Below, one piece after another: positions 1-6,224 of a stretch of DNA of 12,400 nt. The stretch is from Patulibacter sp052039575 (GTDB taxonomy: Bacteria; Actinomycetota; Thermoleophilia; Solirubrobacterales; Solirubrobacteraceae), in the NCBI GenBank assembly GCA_052039575.1, contig JBQGEK010000403.1:1-12400 (forward strand), written 5' to 3'. Each line of letters opens with the position of its first letter. Position 1 is the stretch's first letter. The translations under genes and the position numbers were made by a program. The notes under the pieces were generated by a model that searched no databases, was not told the DNA's origin, and saw nothing but the letters and a program-made list of their open reading frames with translations.

Positions 1-1453
1 CGCGCGTCCGCGCCGGCCACTGCACTTGCAGGGTCCCGGACATCTGACGCGCGACCCGTACCGACCACGAGCCCCGCGCGGTCGTTACGGCCGTTGCGAC
101 TTCGCGAGCCGTACCACCGCCTTGCCGGGGGACGAGGACGATCCCGACACGAGCACCAACGATCGGCGCGCCATCGGCCGTTCGGAGCGTGCCGCCCAAC
201 CGATCTCGCGCCGTCCTACTTGCGTTGCGGGTGATCGACGCCACTCGACTCGCACACCGCGCGCGGTGCGTGCGTCGGTACGCCGCGCGACGGCACGCCC
301 GAGGCGTCGATCGCACGAACGTTGCAGTCAAACGGCCCTCGTCGGTCACCGGGAAGCCGTTAGGGTCGCCACGCAAGCTGATGTCGTCGCCGGGACCGAT
401 CTGACCCGAGTTCTTGACCGACGTCGACGCCGAGCCCACCGCCGTACGGTTGCCAGCCGCGTCCTCGACGAACAGGGTCATCGCGCGACGTCCGTCCGCG
501 ATCGTCCGCGTATCGACCTCGAGCGTCGCGGCACCGTTACTGGGGCACGGCGTGACCCAGAGGTATGCGCGAAGTCCGTCGCCAGGGTCCTCGGCCAAGT
601 CGCAACGGCCGCCACTATCGGGAAACCGCGCCTCGGCGATCCTGGTGCCATCGACCTCCAGCACGAGGGCCCGCACGCCCGAGCCAACGTCCGACGCCTG
701 CACCGTCGCGTGAACGGTTCCCGATAGAACCTCGCCGACCTTCAAGGTGCCGGACGAGGCGTTGATCGTCGGGGGTGTCGGATCGTCAAGCACGATGTCG
801 CTCGCGGTAACAGCGACCGCTGCCTTGTCCGTCAGCCCTGTCGCGTCGCACACCGACCCGCCAGCGCCGCCGCATTCGGCAACCGCGAAGATCCCCGCGT
901 CGTCGCGCATGTGCGACAACGGCACTGCGACCTGATTTGCCGGACTCCGAGCGACGGAGCTGTCCCCGATGCCCGTACAGCCGTATGCGAAAGCGCATTG
1001 TTCGAAGACGTTCGCCGACTCGTATGCGACGCCCGGTGCGGCGAGGTAGACGAGTGCGGTTGCGCCGAGTCCTGCGCCCCCGACCGTGCCGGTGCGCCAA
1101 AGCGCGCCGCGCACGATGCGCAACGACGACGGCACGGTGAACGCCCACTGCGCCTTCTCTCCAACCGCATGAGCCGCGGCACCCTGGAGGTGCGCCTGCA
1201 TCGCCCCACCCTGGGCACAGGCGTCGAACGCGCCACCGTAGCCCGACGGCAGGTTCGTCGTTGACGACCATCCCGATGTCGGTGCCGGCGCGCCTGAAGG
1301 TGTCTTGCAGCCATACACGTGGTACGCAGCTCCACGCGCATCGGAGCTTGTAGCCAGACCGGCTATCGCGACCACAACACCGACGAGCGCAATGAAGACC
1401 GATCGACTGCGGGCTCTGGGGACCGTAGGTGCTGGTATCGAAGTCATTGCCAT
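1..1453 (-). CDS. Secreted modular protein with Ig-like and carboxypeptidase-regulatory-like domains (C-terminus beyond left edge)
   Basis: I translated the minus strand from ATG at 1453. The frame stays open for 484 codons and leaves the window, so the C-terminus is missing. Residues 15-42 look like a signal peptide: basic PRARSR, a hydrophobic stretch at 19-33, then small residues. Residues 43-215 begin with AAYHVYGCK and look like a beta-rich Gly/Ala/Cys region (Cys49, 79, 153, 159, 194, 202). Residues 223-347 form an Ig-like unit with typical landmarks: DDPTPPTI, ASDVGSGV, a cysteine pair (284, 303), DTRTIADG and VEDAAGNRT. After a basic linker, residues 417-480 resemble a carboxypeptidase-regulatory (beta-sandwich) repeat, with GGTLRTADGAPIVGARV. 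This modular secreted style is common in Solirubrobacterales. The partner of the protein is unknown. Its ATG lies 17 bases after the stop of the membrane-anchored HTH gene, so the two are probably co-transcribed. An alternative ATG lies two codons in (1447), and no clear Shine-Dalgarno is seen. Confidence 0.8.
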   Translation of the reverse strand, partial: MAMTSIPAPTVPRARSRSVFIALVGVVVAIAGLATSSDARGAAYHVYGCKTPSGAPAPTSGWSSTTNLPSGYGGAFDACAQGGAMQAHLQGAAAHAVGEKAQWAFTVPSSLRIVRGALWRTGTVGGAGLGATALVYLAAPGVAYESANVFEQCAFAYGCTGIGDSSVARSPANQVAVPLSHMRDDAGIFAVAECGGAGGSVCDATGLTDKAAVAVTASDIVLDDPTPPTINASSGTLKVGEVLSGTVHATVQASDVGSGVRALVLEVDGTRIAEARFPDSGGRCDLAEDPGDGLRAYLWVTPCPSNGAATLEVDTRTIADGRRAMTLFVEDAAGNRTAVGSASTSVKNSGQIGPGDDISLRGDPNGFPVTDEGRLTATFVRSTPRACRRAAYRRTHRARCASRVASITRNASRTARDRLGGTLRTADGAPIVGARVGIVLVPRQGGGTAREVATAVTTARGSWSVRVARQMSGTLQVQWPARTR

Positions 1454-1470
1454 TCGCTGTTCGTTAAAGG

Positions 1471-2808
1471 TCAGAAGAGGCCGGGGTCGACGGTCTGCTC
1501 GGGCTCGCGGGTCGACGGCTCCCTGGGCGCGTTGGTTTGCGGGGCCGGAGACAAGTCCGGCTGAGAGGGCGGGGCAGCCGGCGCCACGGGCGGAGCCGAC
1601 GGGGTCGCCACCGGTGGCGCGACTGACGTACGCGCTGCCGGTCGTTCACGTGCCGCCCGGCGCTGCCGCTCGGCGCGTTGACGGCGGTCTCGCTCGATCC
1701 GTCGAATTCGTGCGTTGACCGCCCCGGCGCCCGGTGCCGTCTCGTAGCGGCTCCGCGCCAAGCGCAAATGAGAACGTGCGCGTGACACGTCGCCCCGCGC
1801 GGCTGCTCTCTCGGCACGACCAACGAGCACTTTCGCTGCCGTCTGGCGGTAGCCCTCGAGCGCGCCCTGATCGTTCAACTGCTGAGCCAGCCGTATGGCG
1901 GCGTCGTAGTCGCCTCGTTGCTCAGCGGCGACCATTCGTGCCTTGCTCTCGCGCCGAGCCGCTTCCGCTTGCCGCTCCTGGTCTGCTGGAGACGACACAG
2001 CTGATGTCGCTGGCGTGCCACCCGAGCCGGTCTGGCGGTCACCCACCGCCGACGCCGCAACCATCGCGCCCAAGCCGAGCGCCCCGGCCGCAACGAGCGC
2101 CACCGAGACATGCCTCGCCGAGAGCCCACCTCGAGGCCCGGTCCCGCCAAGCGTTCTCACCTCAGCACCCGCCGATGCCGGCAGCCCTTGGGCGACCCCA
2201 GTCTGGTCCCAGTCATCGAGAGGGCCCTCGCCGGCACTCGGCGACGCGTCGGCGGCAGACACGGCGTGTATGCCACCGCCCTGGTCCCCGCCCTTTCGGT
2301 CTAGGCCGTGCATACGCCCGTCGGTAGGTCGCGTCGCGCTCGGCGACTGCGTCGCCGTACGGGCGTGCGCTTCAGCTGCTCGCGAGCCATCGATCATCGT
2401 AGGCCCGCCGCCGTGAGCACCTCCAGAGGTCGGCAACCCGGAGACCTGCGGATCCCGGAGGTCATCGACGGACGAACTGCGCGGGCCACCGGACCGCTTC
2501 GGCGTCCCTAGGGCCGAAGCATGGGCAACTTGCGGGTTATCCCGCGGTGGCCACAACACCTCGATAGGCGTCTTGAGGAGCGAAACCAGCAGCTGCACTT
2601 GCTCCGGGTTGCCGGGCCGGTGCCGACCCTGATCCCACCCACGGAACGTATGGACCGACACGTTGAGGAGCTCCGCGGCCTGCTCCTGGGTCAGGCCAAG
2701 CCGTTCACGCGCGGCACGGACCCCCGGCTCCAACGGAGCCCTCGCACTCGATGACGGACGATCTTGCTGGCGATCAGGCATGCCGCTACTCACAACGCGA
2801 TTCCCCAC
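1471..2808 (-). CDS. Membrane-anchored XRE-family helix-turn-helix protein with extracytoplasmic helical region
   Basis: This 445-residue protein has three parts. Residues 28-88 are an XRE/Cro helix-turn-helix (RAARERLGLTQEQAAELLNV, then SVHTFRGWDQGRHRPGNPEQ), so the N-terminus should bind DNA in the cytoplasm. A long, low-complexity Gly/Ser/Ala linker follows (about 90-230). One transmembrane segment sits at 234-255 (SVALVAAGALGLGAMVAASAV). Outside the membrane there is an Ala/Arg/Glu-rich helical region (about 275-388) with two TPR-like helical hairpins (AAEQRGDYDAAIRLAQQLND and AERAAARGDVSRARSHLRLA), ending in a proline-rich tail (389-435). The HTH-TM-exterior layout recalls RodZ, but the exterior part is not the RodZ domain. 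The start is uncertain: GTG at 2808 gives the longest form, while ATG at 2781 (MPDRQQ) keeps the whole HTH and is equally likely. It is followed closely by the secreted Ig-like protein gene. Confidence 0.85.
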   Translation of the reverse strand: MGNRVVSSGMPDRQQDRPSSSARAPLEPGVRAARERLGLTQEQAAELLNVSVHTFRGWDQGRHRPGNPEQVQLLVSLLKTPIEVLWPPRDNPQVAHASALGTPKRSGGPRSSSVDDLRDPQVSGLPTSGGAHGGGPTMIDGSRAAEAHARTATQSPSATRPTDGRMHGLDRKGGDQGGGIHAVSAADASPSAGEGPLDDWDQTGVAQGLPASAGAEVRTLGGTGPRGGLSARHVSVALVAAGALGLGAMVAASAVGDRQTGSGGTPATSAVSSPADQERQAEAARRESKARMVAAEQRGDYDAAIRLAQQLNDQGALEGYRQTAAKVLVGRAERAAARGDVSRARSHLRLARSRYETAPGAGAVNARIRRIERDRRQRAERQRRAARERPAARTSVAPPVATPSAPPVAPAAPPSQPDLSPAPQTNAPREPSTREPEQTVDPGLF

Positions 2809-2897
2809 AAGAACCCGACGGCAAACCCCTACCGGCGCTCCTCCATTTTCCCGCTACGACTATCGCTAGACCCACCTACTCACTAAGTAACCACGGT

Positions 2898-3026
2898 GTG
2901 AGCACGGAAAATCCGGACCAGCTACGGGCAAAAGCCCTGCTAGTCGCGAGCATCCGTCCGAGGACGACACAGCAGGCGTCCGAACTTCTATCCGCACTCT
3001 CCCTGGATCACTCGGGACTCAAGTGA
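2898..3026 (+). CDS. Possible 42-residue small protein
   Basis: A GTG-started frame encodes 42 residues with an amphipathic, helix-forming look (DQLRAKALLVASI, QQASELLSALSL) and ends in TGA at 3024. Nothing in it matches a family I know. Third-position GC is roughly two thirds, lower than in the clear genes here. No Shine-Dalgarno precedes the GTG, and the frame sits in what is probably a control region. It may equally be chance. Confidence 0.17.
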   Translation: MSTENPDQLRAKALLVASIRPRTTQQASELLSALSLDHSGLK

Positions 3027-3033
3027 CCACGTC

Positions 3034-3046
3034 TGACTACTAGTCA
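3034..3046. promoter_or_regulatory. Candidate operator dyad TGACTA-C-TAGTCA
   Basis: Two perfect 6-bp arms flank a single central base, and a T/A pair extends the symmetry at 3032/3048. The dyad overlaps a wider GTGAC/GTCAC inverted repeat (3023-3047). It lies between divergent genes, both of which encode DNA-binding-type proteins, so an operator is plausible. No regulator can be assigned from sequence alone. Confidence 0.3.
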
Positions 3047-3186
3047 CATCTCACGAGTCGGCTCATCCTGCAGCCAGGACCTGGGTCGGCGGCCACTTGC
3101 TCCGTGCCCAGCATCGAGCTACCGTCGTCGCTGCCCGAAGAAATCAAGTGCCCCGGGCGACGCTGGAACGTCCCCGGGGCCGGCAC

Positions 3187-3192
3187 AGGAGA
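3187..3192 (+). promoter_or_regulatory. Ribosome binding site AGGAGA that decides the 3203 start
   Basis: AGGAGA lies 10 bases upstream of ATG 3203. It is one of the few clear Shine-Dalgarno sequences in the window. It favours ATG 3203 over the in-frame GTG at 3104, which would add 33 residues of unconvincing composition. Confidence 0.6.
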
Positions 3193-3202
3193 CGACGCTC
3201 CC

Positions 3203-3484
3203 ATGCATCACGAGCCTATCCGGCCCCTCGACTGCACGCGGCTTGAAGCCGATGCCAGGATCCAAGGCGCCGTCCTCACGCACTTGCTGCTCGCCGCTCC
3301 TGCGCAGCTCAGCATCAACGAGCTGCTCCAGGAGCTCGTCGAGGATCTCGACAGTTTTGGTGAGCGCGACTCGCTCCTCCGTGCTGTTCGCGACCTCACC
3401 CGGTCGGGGCTCCTACACCGGCACGACGAGTTCGTGTTTCCGACGCGATCGGCCGTTCACCACGCGGCACTGCCGATGGGTTGA
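3203..3484 (+). CDS. Small winged-helix-like protein
   Basis: This 93-residue protein has an arrangement typical of a lone winged helix-turn-helix domain. Helix 1 is around 17-31 (DARIQGAVLTHLLLA). The turn and second helix are SINELLQELVEDL (37-49), the likely recognition helix is RDSLLRAVRDLTRSG (55-69), and LLHRHDEFVFPT (70-81) would form the beta-wing. There is no ligand or dimerisation domain, so it could be a small transcriptional regulator or an antitoxin-like repressor. Exact family is not recognised. The start was chosen by the AGGAGA at 3187. It is separated from the next plus-strand gene by 292 bases that hold a strong inverted repeat, so it is probably its own transcription unit. 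Confidence 0.7.
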   Translation: MHHEPIRPLDCTRLEADARIQGAVLTHLLLAAPAQLSINELLQELVEDLDSFGERDSLLRAVRDLTRSGLLHRHDEFVFPTRSAVHHAALPMG

Positions 3485-3709
3485 ACCCTCATCTAGGGCC
3501 GGATCTGCGCCTCAGTACACGGAAGCATCAAGGCTTCCGATGCATGCGCTCACCGTCAGTAGTCGGTCGGTGCACCCCAACAGCGCACGCAACAAAGCCG
3601 CTAGCGCGCTGCGGACTCGCAATACATCTGACGCACCCGGTCCAAGTGGAATAGTCCGAAATGTACTTGTTGCGCTATGGGCGTCTACATAGCGTGCTGA
3701 ATCGCAGCT

Positions 3710-3762
3710 AGCGAAGCGCAGGCTGCCCGTTCGGAGGGGTTCGGTTCGGCCTGCGCTTCGCT
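3710..3762 (+). repeat. 14-bp perfect inverted repeat (hairpin) upstream of the DUF4258-like gene
   Basis: AGCGAAGCGCAGGC (3710-3723) is repeated exactly inverted at 3749-3762 around a 25-base centre that itself carries three GTTCGG copies. The right arm ends 14 bases before the ATG at 3777. No T-run follows, so it does not look like a standard intrinsic terminator for the 3203 gene, whose stop is over 220 bases away. In RNA it would form a strong stem next to the start codon. As DNA it could be an operator for one of the neighbouring HTH proteins, or the two ends of a small repeat element. Confidence 0.65.
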
Positions 3763-3776
3763 GACTCGAGCGCACC

Positions 3777-4094
3777 ATGTCAGGCACCCCGTCCTCCATC
3801 GAGATCACCCAGCACGCGGTCGACCGGTACGAGCGGGTCGTCGTAGCTCGCGCTAGCCACCAGCATGGCGATGCACGCAGCGAGATCCGCGAACTGCTTC
3901 GGACGGGAACTCCGACCACGGCACCGTCGTGGCTGCCCACCGCCGGTCGTCCCACCGACGACACGCGACGGTACCTCGTCTTCGGTCAGGACCGAGCGCT
4001 CGTGCTGAACACGAAACTCGGTGACGAAGGACAGGATGTGATCGTCGTGCTGACCGTGATCACGCGCCCCGTTGTCGAGCCTGCGGGGGCCTAG
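3777..4094 (+). CDS. DUF4258/BrnT-fold-like small protein
   Basis: This 105-residue protein starts with SIEITQHAVDRYERVV, which resembles the opening of DUF4258 and BrnT-type toxins (an I-T/S-x-HA-x-x-R pattern). A helix follows (ARSEIRELLRTG, 33-44). The second half is beta-strand-like, with TRRYLVFGQDRALVLNTKL and DVIVVLTVITR, as expected for the small RelE/BrnT-like barrel-half fold. The match is by motif and fold pattern only. Members of this broad group are RNA-cleaving toxins or uncharacterised proteins. It is the first gene of a close plus-strand trio: the next gene starts 6 bases after its stop. ATG 3777 has only a weak GAG-type ribosome binding site and sits next to the strong hairpin at 3710-3762, which may control its expression. 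Confidence 0.6.
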   Translation: MSGTPSSIEITQHAVDRYERVVVARASHQHGDARSEIRELLRTGTPTTAPSWLPTAGRPTDDTRRYLVFGQDRALVLNTKLGDEGQDVIVVLTVITRPVVEPAGA

Positions 4095-4100
4095 ATTGCC

Positions 4101-4559
4101 ATGGGCACGAAGCGACGCCCAGAGGTCGGGACCCATCTCCTGCGCACGTCGATCCTCCGGGCCGTGGCCGATTCGGTTCCGGCGTTGCGCGGGAGCGATG
4201 TCGTCGAGCGCTTCGCCCGGTCGGGGTGGGTCATGCCGCCGAGCGTCAAGGACGTCCGGCACGCCGTCAGGTGGCTTCACGGCCGCGGACTGGTGGAGTC
4301 GCGCAGAGCACCGAACGGCCCGGGCAAGACCTTGCACCTCACCCACACAGGTCGAGAAGCCGTCGAGGCGGCGATGGAGGATGGCCATGGGCCCCTTGCC
4401 GGACGTGGGTGCGGAGCCATCCTCCGTGCTTCCGCTGCGCCCGTCGCCACTCGCAGGGTTCGCCGCGACGTCGTTCAGCGGACGGCTGGCCGGAACGCGT
4501 TCAGCGTCGTTCGAAACTCAGATGCCTACGCGCGGTTCTTGCCATGCTGTCTGCCGTAG
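4101..4559 (+). CDS. Winged-helix DNA-binding-like protein with unusual Arg-rich tail
   Basis: Residues 10-95 of this 152-residue protein form a winged helix-turn-helix of PadR/MarR-like style: THLLRTSILRAVADSV, then GSDVVERFARSG, then the likely recognition helix SVKDVRHAVRWLHGRGLVES. The wing follows (GKTLHLTHTGREAVEAAME), where the L-T-x-x-G-R-E-A pattern is typical of the last strand and helix of such regulators. The tail (96-152) is Arg/Ala-rich, unlike anything I recognise, with weaker codon bias. Another frame over 4387-4563 has better third-position GC, so the natural C-terminus may be near residue 95-100, or a frameshift may be present. The ATG is 6 bases past the DUF4258-like gene's stop, so the two are probably translated together. 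Confidence 0.65.
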   Translation: MGTKRRPEVGTHLLRTSILRAVADSVPALRGSDVVERFARSGWVMPPSVKDVRHAVRWLHGRGLVESRRAPNGPGKTLHLTHTGREAVEAAMEDGHGPLAGRGCGAILRASAAPVATRRVRRDVVQRTAGRNAFSVVRNSDAYARFLPCCLP

Positions 4560-5065
4560 CTGACTGGACGACGGAGGACATCACCGTCGACTTCCTACGA
4601 CGCGTCCAGGTCCTCACCGTCTCGGGCAGCTACTGGAGCTGTGCACCCGATGCCCTGAGCCGAGCGCTCGCCGCGAACGTCGGGGTTGCCCCCGACGACG
4701 TCTTCGCCGCCCACGACCGACTGGTGATCGTCGCTCCTCTGGGGACCTTCACCGAGCCCGCCGACTATCGCGCCTGGATCGACGAAGGGGTCTCGGAAGC
4801 CGAGCGGGAGACGATGGACCTGTTCGAACGGACTCGGTCAGCGCGCATCGCGGCAGACAACATCGCCGTACTGGCAGCCAACGCCGGGCTTCCCACCGAC
4901 GCGATCATGCGCGCGGCCATGGTCGACCCGGAGACCGCCGACGCGATCATGGCCGGCGAGTCGCTGCCCACCCCCGACCTCGTGCGCATCGCCACCGCAC
5001 TGGGCGTCCGCGTCGAATCGCTGCTCTCGCCAGCGGCAGATGGACGTCAGAACACTCGTGGTTGA
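4544..5065 (+). CDS. Protein with C-terminal Xre-like helix-turn-helix
   Basis: From ATG 4544 this is 173 residues. The C-terminal part (105-162) reads as an Xre/Cro-type domain: NIAVLAANAGLP, then DAIMRAAMVDPETADAIMAG, then LPTPDLVRIATALGVRVESL. The pattern matches a repressor domain in which a low-numbered helix pair precedes the L-x-x-I-A-x-A-L-G-V closing helix. The N-terminal 100 residues (TEDITVDFLRRVQVLTV, VAPDDVFAAHDRLVIVAP) form an unrecognised domain, perhaps for dimerisation or partner binding. The start overlaps the previous gene by 16 bases, which suggests coupling. The frame is also open upstream to 4226, but that part looks like a shadow. Its stop lies 7 bases from the convergent DUF2600 gene's stop. 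Confidence 0.65.
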   Translation: MLSAVADWTTEDITVDFLRRVQVLTVSGSYWSCAPDALSRALAANVGVAPDDVFAAHDRLVIVAPLGTFTEPADYRAWIDEGVSEAERETMDLFERTRSARIAADNIAVLAANAGLPTDAIMRAAMVDPETADAIMAGESLPTPDLVRIATALGVRVESLLSPAADGRQNTRG

Positions 5066-5072
5066 CCCACGC

Positions 5073-6173
5073 TCATCCCGTTTTCAACCGGTAGCTGATG
5101 CGCCAGAAGCGAAGCACGGGGACCAGGCACCTGGTCATGCTGCCGCCCGACGCGATCAACGTGCGGGTGTCAGCGCTCAGGGCGGCGCTTCGGGCGCTGT
5201 CGCGAGAAAGGAACATCGCGATCATCATCGACACGAGCAACACGTGCCGCGGACCATTCCGCAGGGCACCGGCGTCCCGCAGCGAGCGGTCGATGAGATA
5301 TCCCATCCGGCTCACCGCGGCGGGCCCCGCCCCGTAGTACCCGATGAAGCTGACATGGCCACTGACGGCGTCGTCGAGCTGGTCGGCAAAGCTGTCCAGC
5401 AGCATGCTCAGAGCGCCGATGTTCGTGTAGGCCTCGATCGCGGCGTCGAGGTCGTGGTCGGTGGTTCGCGGCTCGCCCGCGAGCGTCAGCAGCACGATGA
5501 CGTTCAGCGCCGAGCTCGCGGCGGCGGCCTGCTCGAACCACGGCATGGTCGCGTAGTCCACGAACGCGGTGGACGCAAACCGCTCCAGCGCTCGATCGCG
5601 ACGAGCCGGGTCCGGCTCATGGTGCAGATCGAGGACGCCGGCAAGCCGGGCGTGCTGGGCGAGCAAGCTCCGTGCCCGTGGGTAGCTCGGGAGCCTCGCG
5701 CAGCACGATCGACACACCTCGACAAGCGCGAGAAGGTATCCCCCGTCGTCCCACCCCGGGTAGTCCCGGTAGTAGTCCCGGGTCGGCTGCTCGACGTCCA
5801 CGGCGTCGATGAACGCCAGCATGATGCTGCCGGGGGCCGCAGCACCTGGACTGAGGTCCAGTTCGCTCACGGTGTCCAGGAAGTTCGCCAGAATCTGGAA
5901 CGAAACGAGGGCGCGCAGCAGTCGGACGTTGCGACGGCCTGGGACTTCCCAGAACCGCGCCGTTCCCTCGGTCAGCGACCGCTTGTCCGCCAGCGAGTGC
6001 AGCGCGAGAGCACGAATCTCCGGCGCCCGAATCTGGGCGGCCCGCCGTTGCCACGTGGCGACCTCGCGTCCGACGATACGTAGGCCCCAGCCCAGTTCGC
6101 GGCCTACGCCAGAGGCGAGTGCCGCGAGTTGGCGGACGTTCAGTGGGGCGGGATCGTCGAGGTGCGAGGGCAC
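5073..6173 (-). CDS. DUF2600/YtpB-like (tetraprenyl-beta-curcumene synthase family) protein
   Basis: This 366-residue all-helical protein matches the length (about 360) and landmarks of the DUF2600 family. Its characterised member, Bacillus YtpB, cyclises a C35 prenyl diphosphate to tetraprenyl-beta-curcumene. Visible landmarks are REVATWQRRAAQI (36-48, like the family's A-W-x-x-R-A region), SFQILANFLDTVSE (91-104), DYYRDYPGWDDGGYLLALVE (133-152) and MLLDSFADQLDD (257-268). Acidic residues at 97-104 and 259-268 correspond to regions thought to bind Mg and diphosphate. The first motif has Asn97 where I recall Asp in YtpB, so activity is not certain. The start is GTG 6173 with no clear Shine-Dalgarno. 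The permease gene ends 51 bases upstream on the same strand, so it is probably the last gene of the PadR-ABC operon. Its product may be a terpenoid lipid handled by that transporter (inference). Confidence 0.85.
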   Translation of the reverse strand: MPSHLDDPAPLNVRQLAALASGVGRELGWGLRIVGREVATWQRRAAQIRAPEIRALALHSLADKRSLTEGTARFWEVPGRRNVRLLRALVSFQILANFLDTVSELDLSPGAAAPGSIMLAFIDAVDVEQPTRDYYRDYPGWDDGGYLLALVEVCRSCCARLPSYPRARSLLAQHARLAGVLDLHHEPDPARRDRALERFASTAFVDYATMPWFEQAAAASSALNVIVLLTLAGEPRTTDHDLDAAIEAYTNIGALSMLLDSFADQLDDAVSGHVSFIGYYGAGPAAVSRMGYLIDRSLRDAGALRNGPRHVLLVSMMIAMFLSRDSARSAALSADTRTLIASGGSMTRCLVPVLRFWRISYRLKTG

Positions 6174-6224
6174 AGTCGACGGTGAATGATGCCCCTGCTC
6201 GTCGCGTAACGGAGGGTGAAGTTG

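Larger units (their letters stand above)
2809..3202. other. Intergenic region between divergent genes, with short dyads
   Basis: These 394 bases separate the minus-strand HTH gene from the plus-strand winged-helix gene, so promoters for both should lie here. I see no convincing -35/-10 pair. Short inverted repeats are present: CTCAC/GTGAG (2879-2883 with 2898-2902), GTGAC/GTCAC (3023-3027 with 3043-3047), the dyad TGACTA-C-TAGTCA (3034-3046), and CCCCGGG/CCCGGGG (3151-3157 with 3173-3179) just before the ribosome binding site at 3187. AT content is higher around 2860-2920 than in neighbouring genes, as expected of a control region. Confidence 0.5.

Noticed and set aside
2751..3026. Longer 91-codon plus-strand frame containing the possible small protein
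   Set aside because: Its first third is antisense to the HTH gene and shows no coding character; only the 2898-3026 part is kept, at low confidence.
3521..3538. GGAAGC/GCTTCC hairpin considered as terminator of the 3203 gene
   Set aside because: Only a 6-bp stem with no T-run after it; too weak to call.
4226..4543. Upstream extension of the Xre-like protein's frame
   Set aside because: It overlaps the winged-helix domain gene in another frame and its product is low-complexity and Arg-rich; ATG 4544 at the recognisable protein was preferred.
5060..5089. GGTTGA/TCAACC inverted repeat at the convergent stops considered as a bidirectional terminator
   Set aside because: Six-bp stem with an 18-base loop and no T-run outside the stem on either side; it could be chance.
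5040..6083. Plus-strand open frame (347 codons) opposite the DUF2600 gene
   Set aside because: Antisense to a protein with clear DUF2600 landmarks; low-complexity, charged product.
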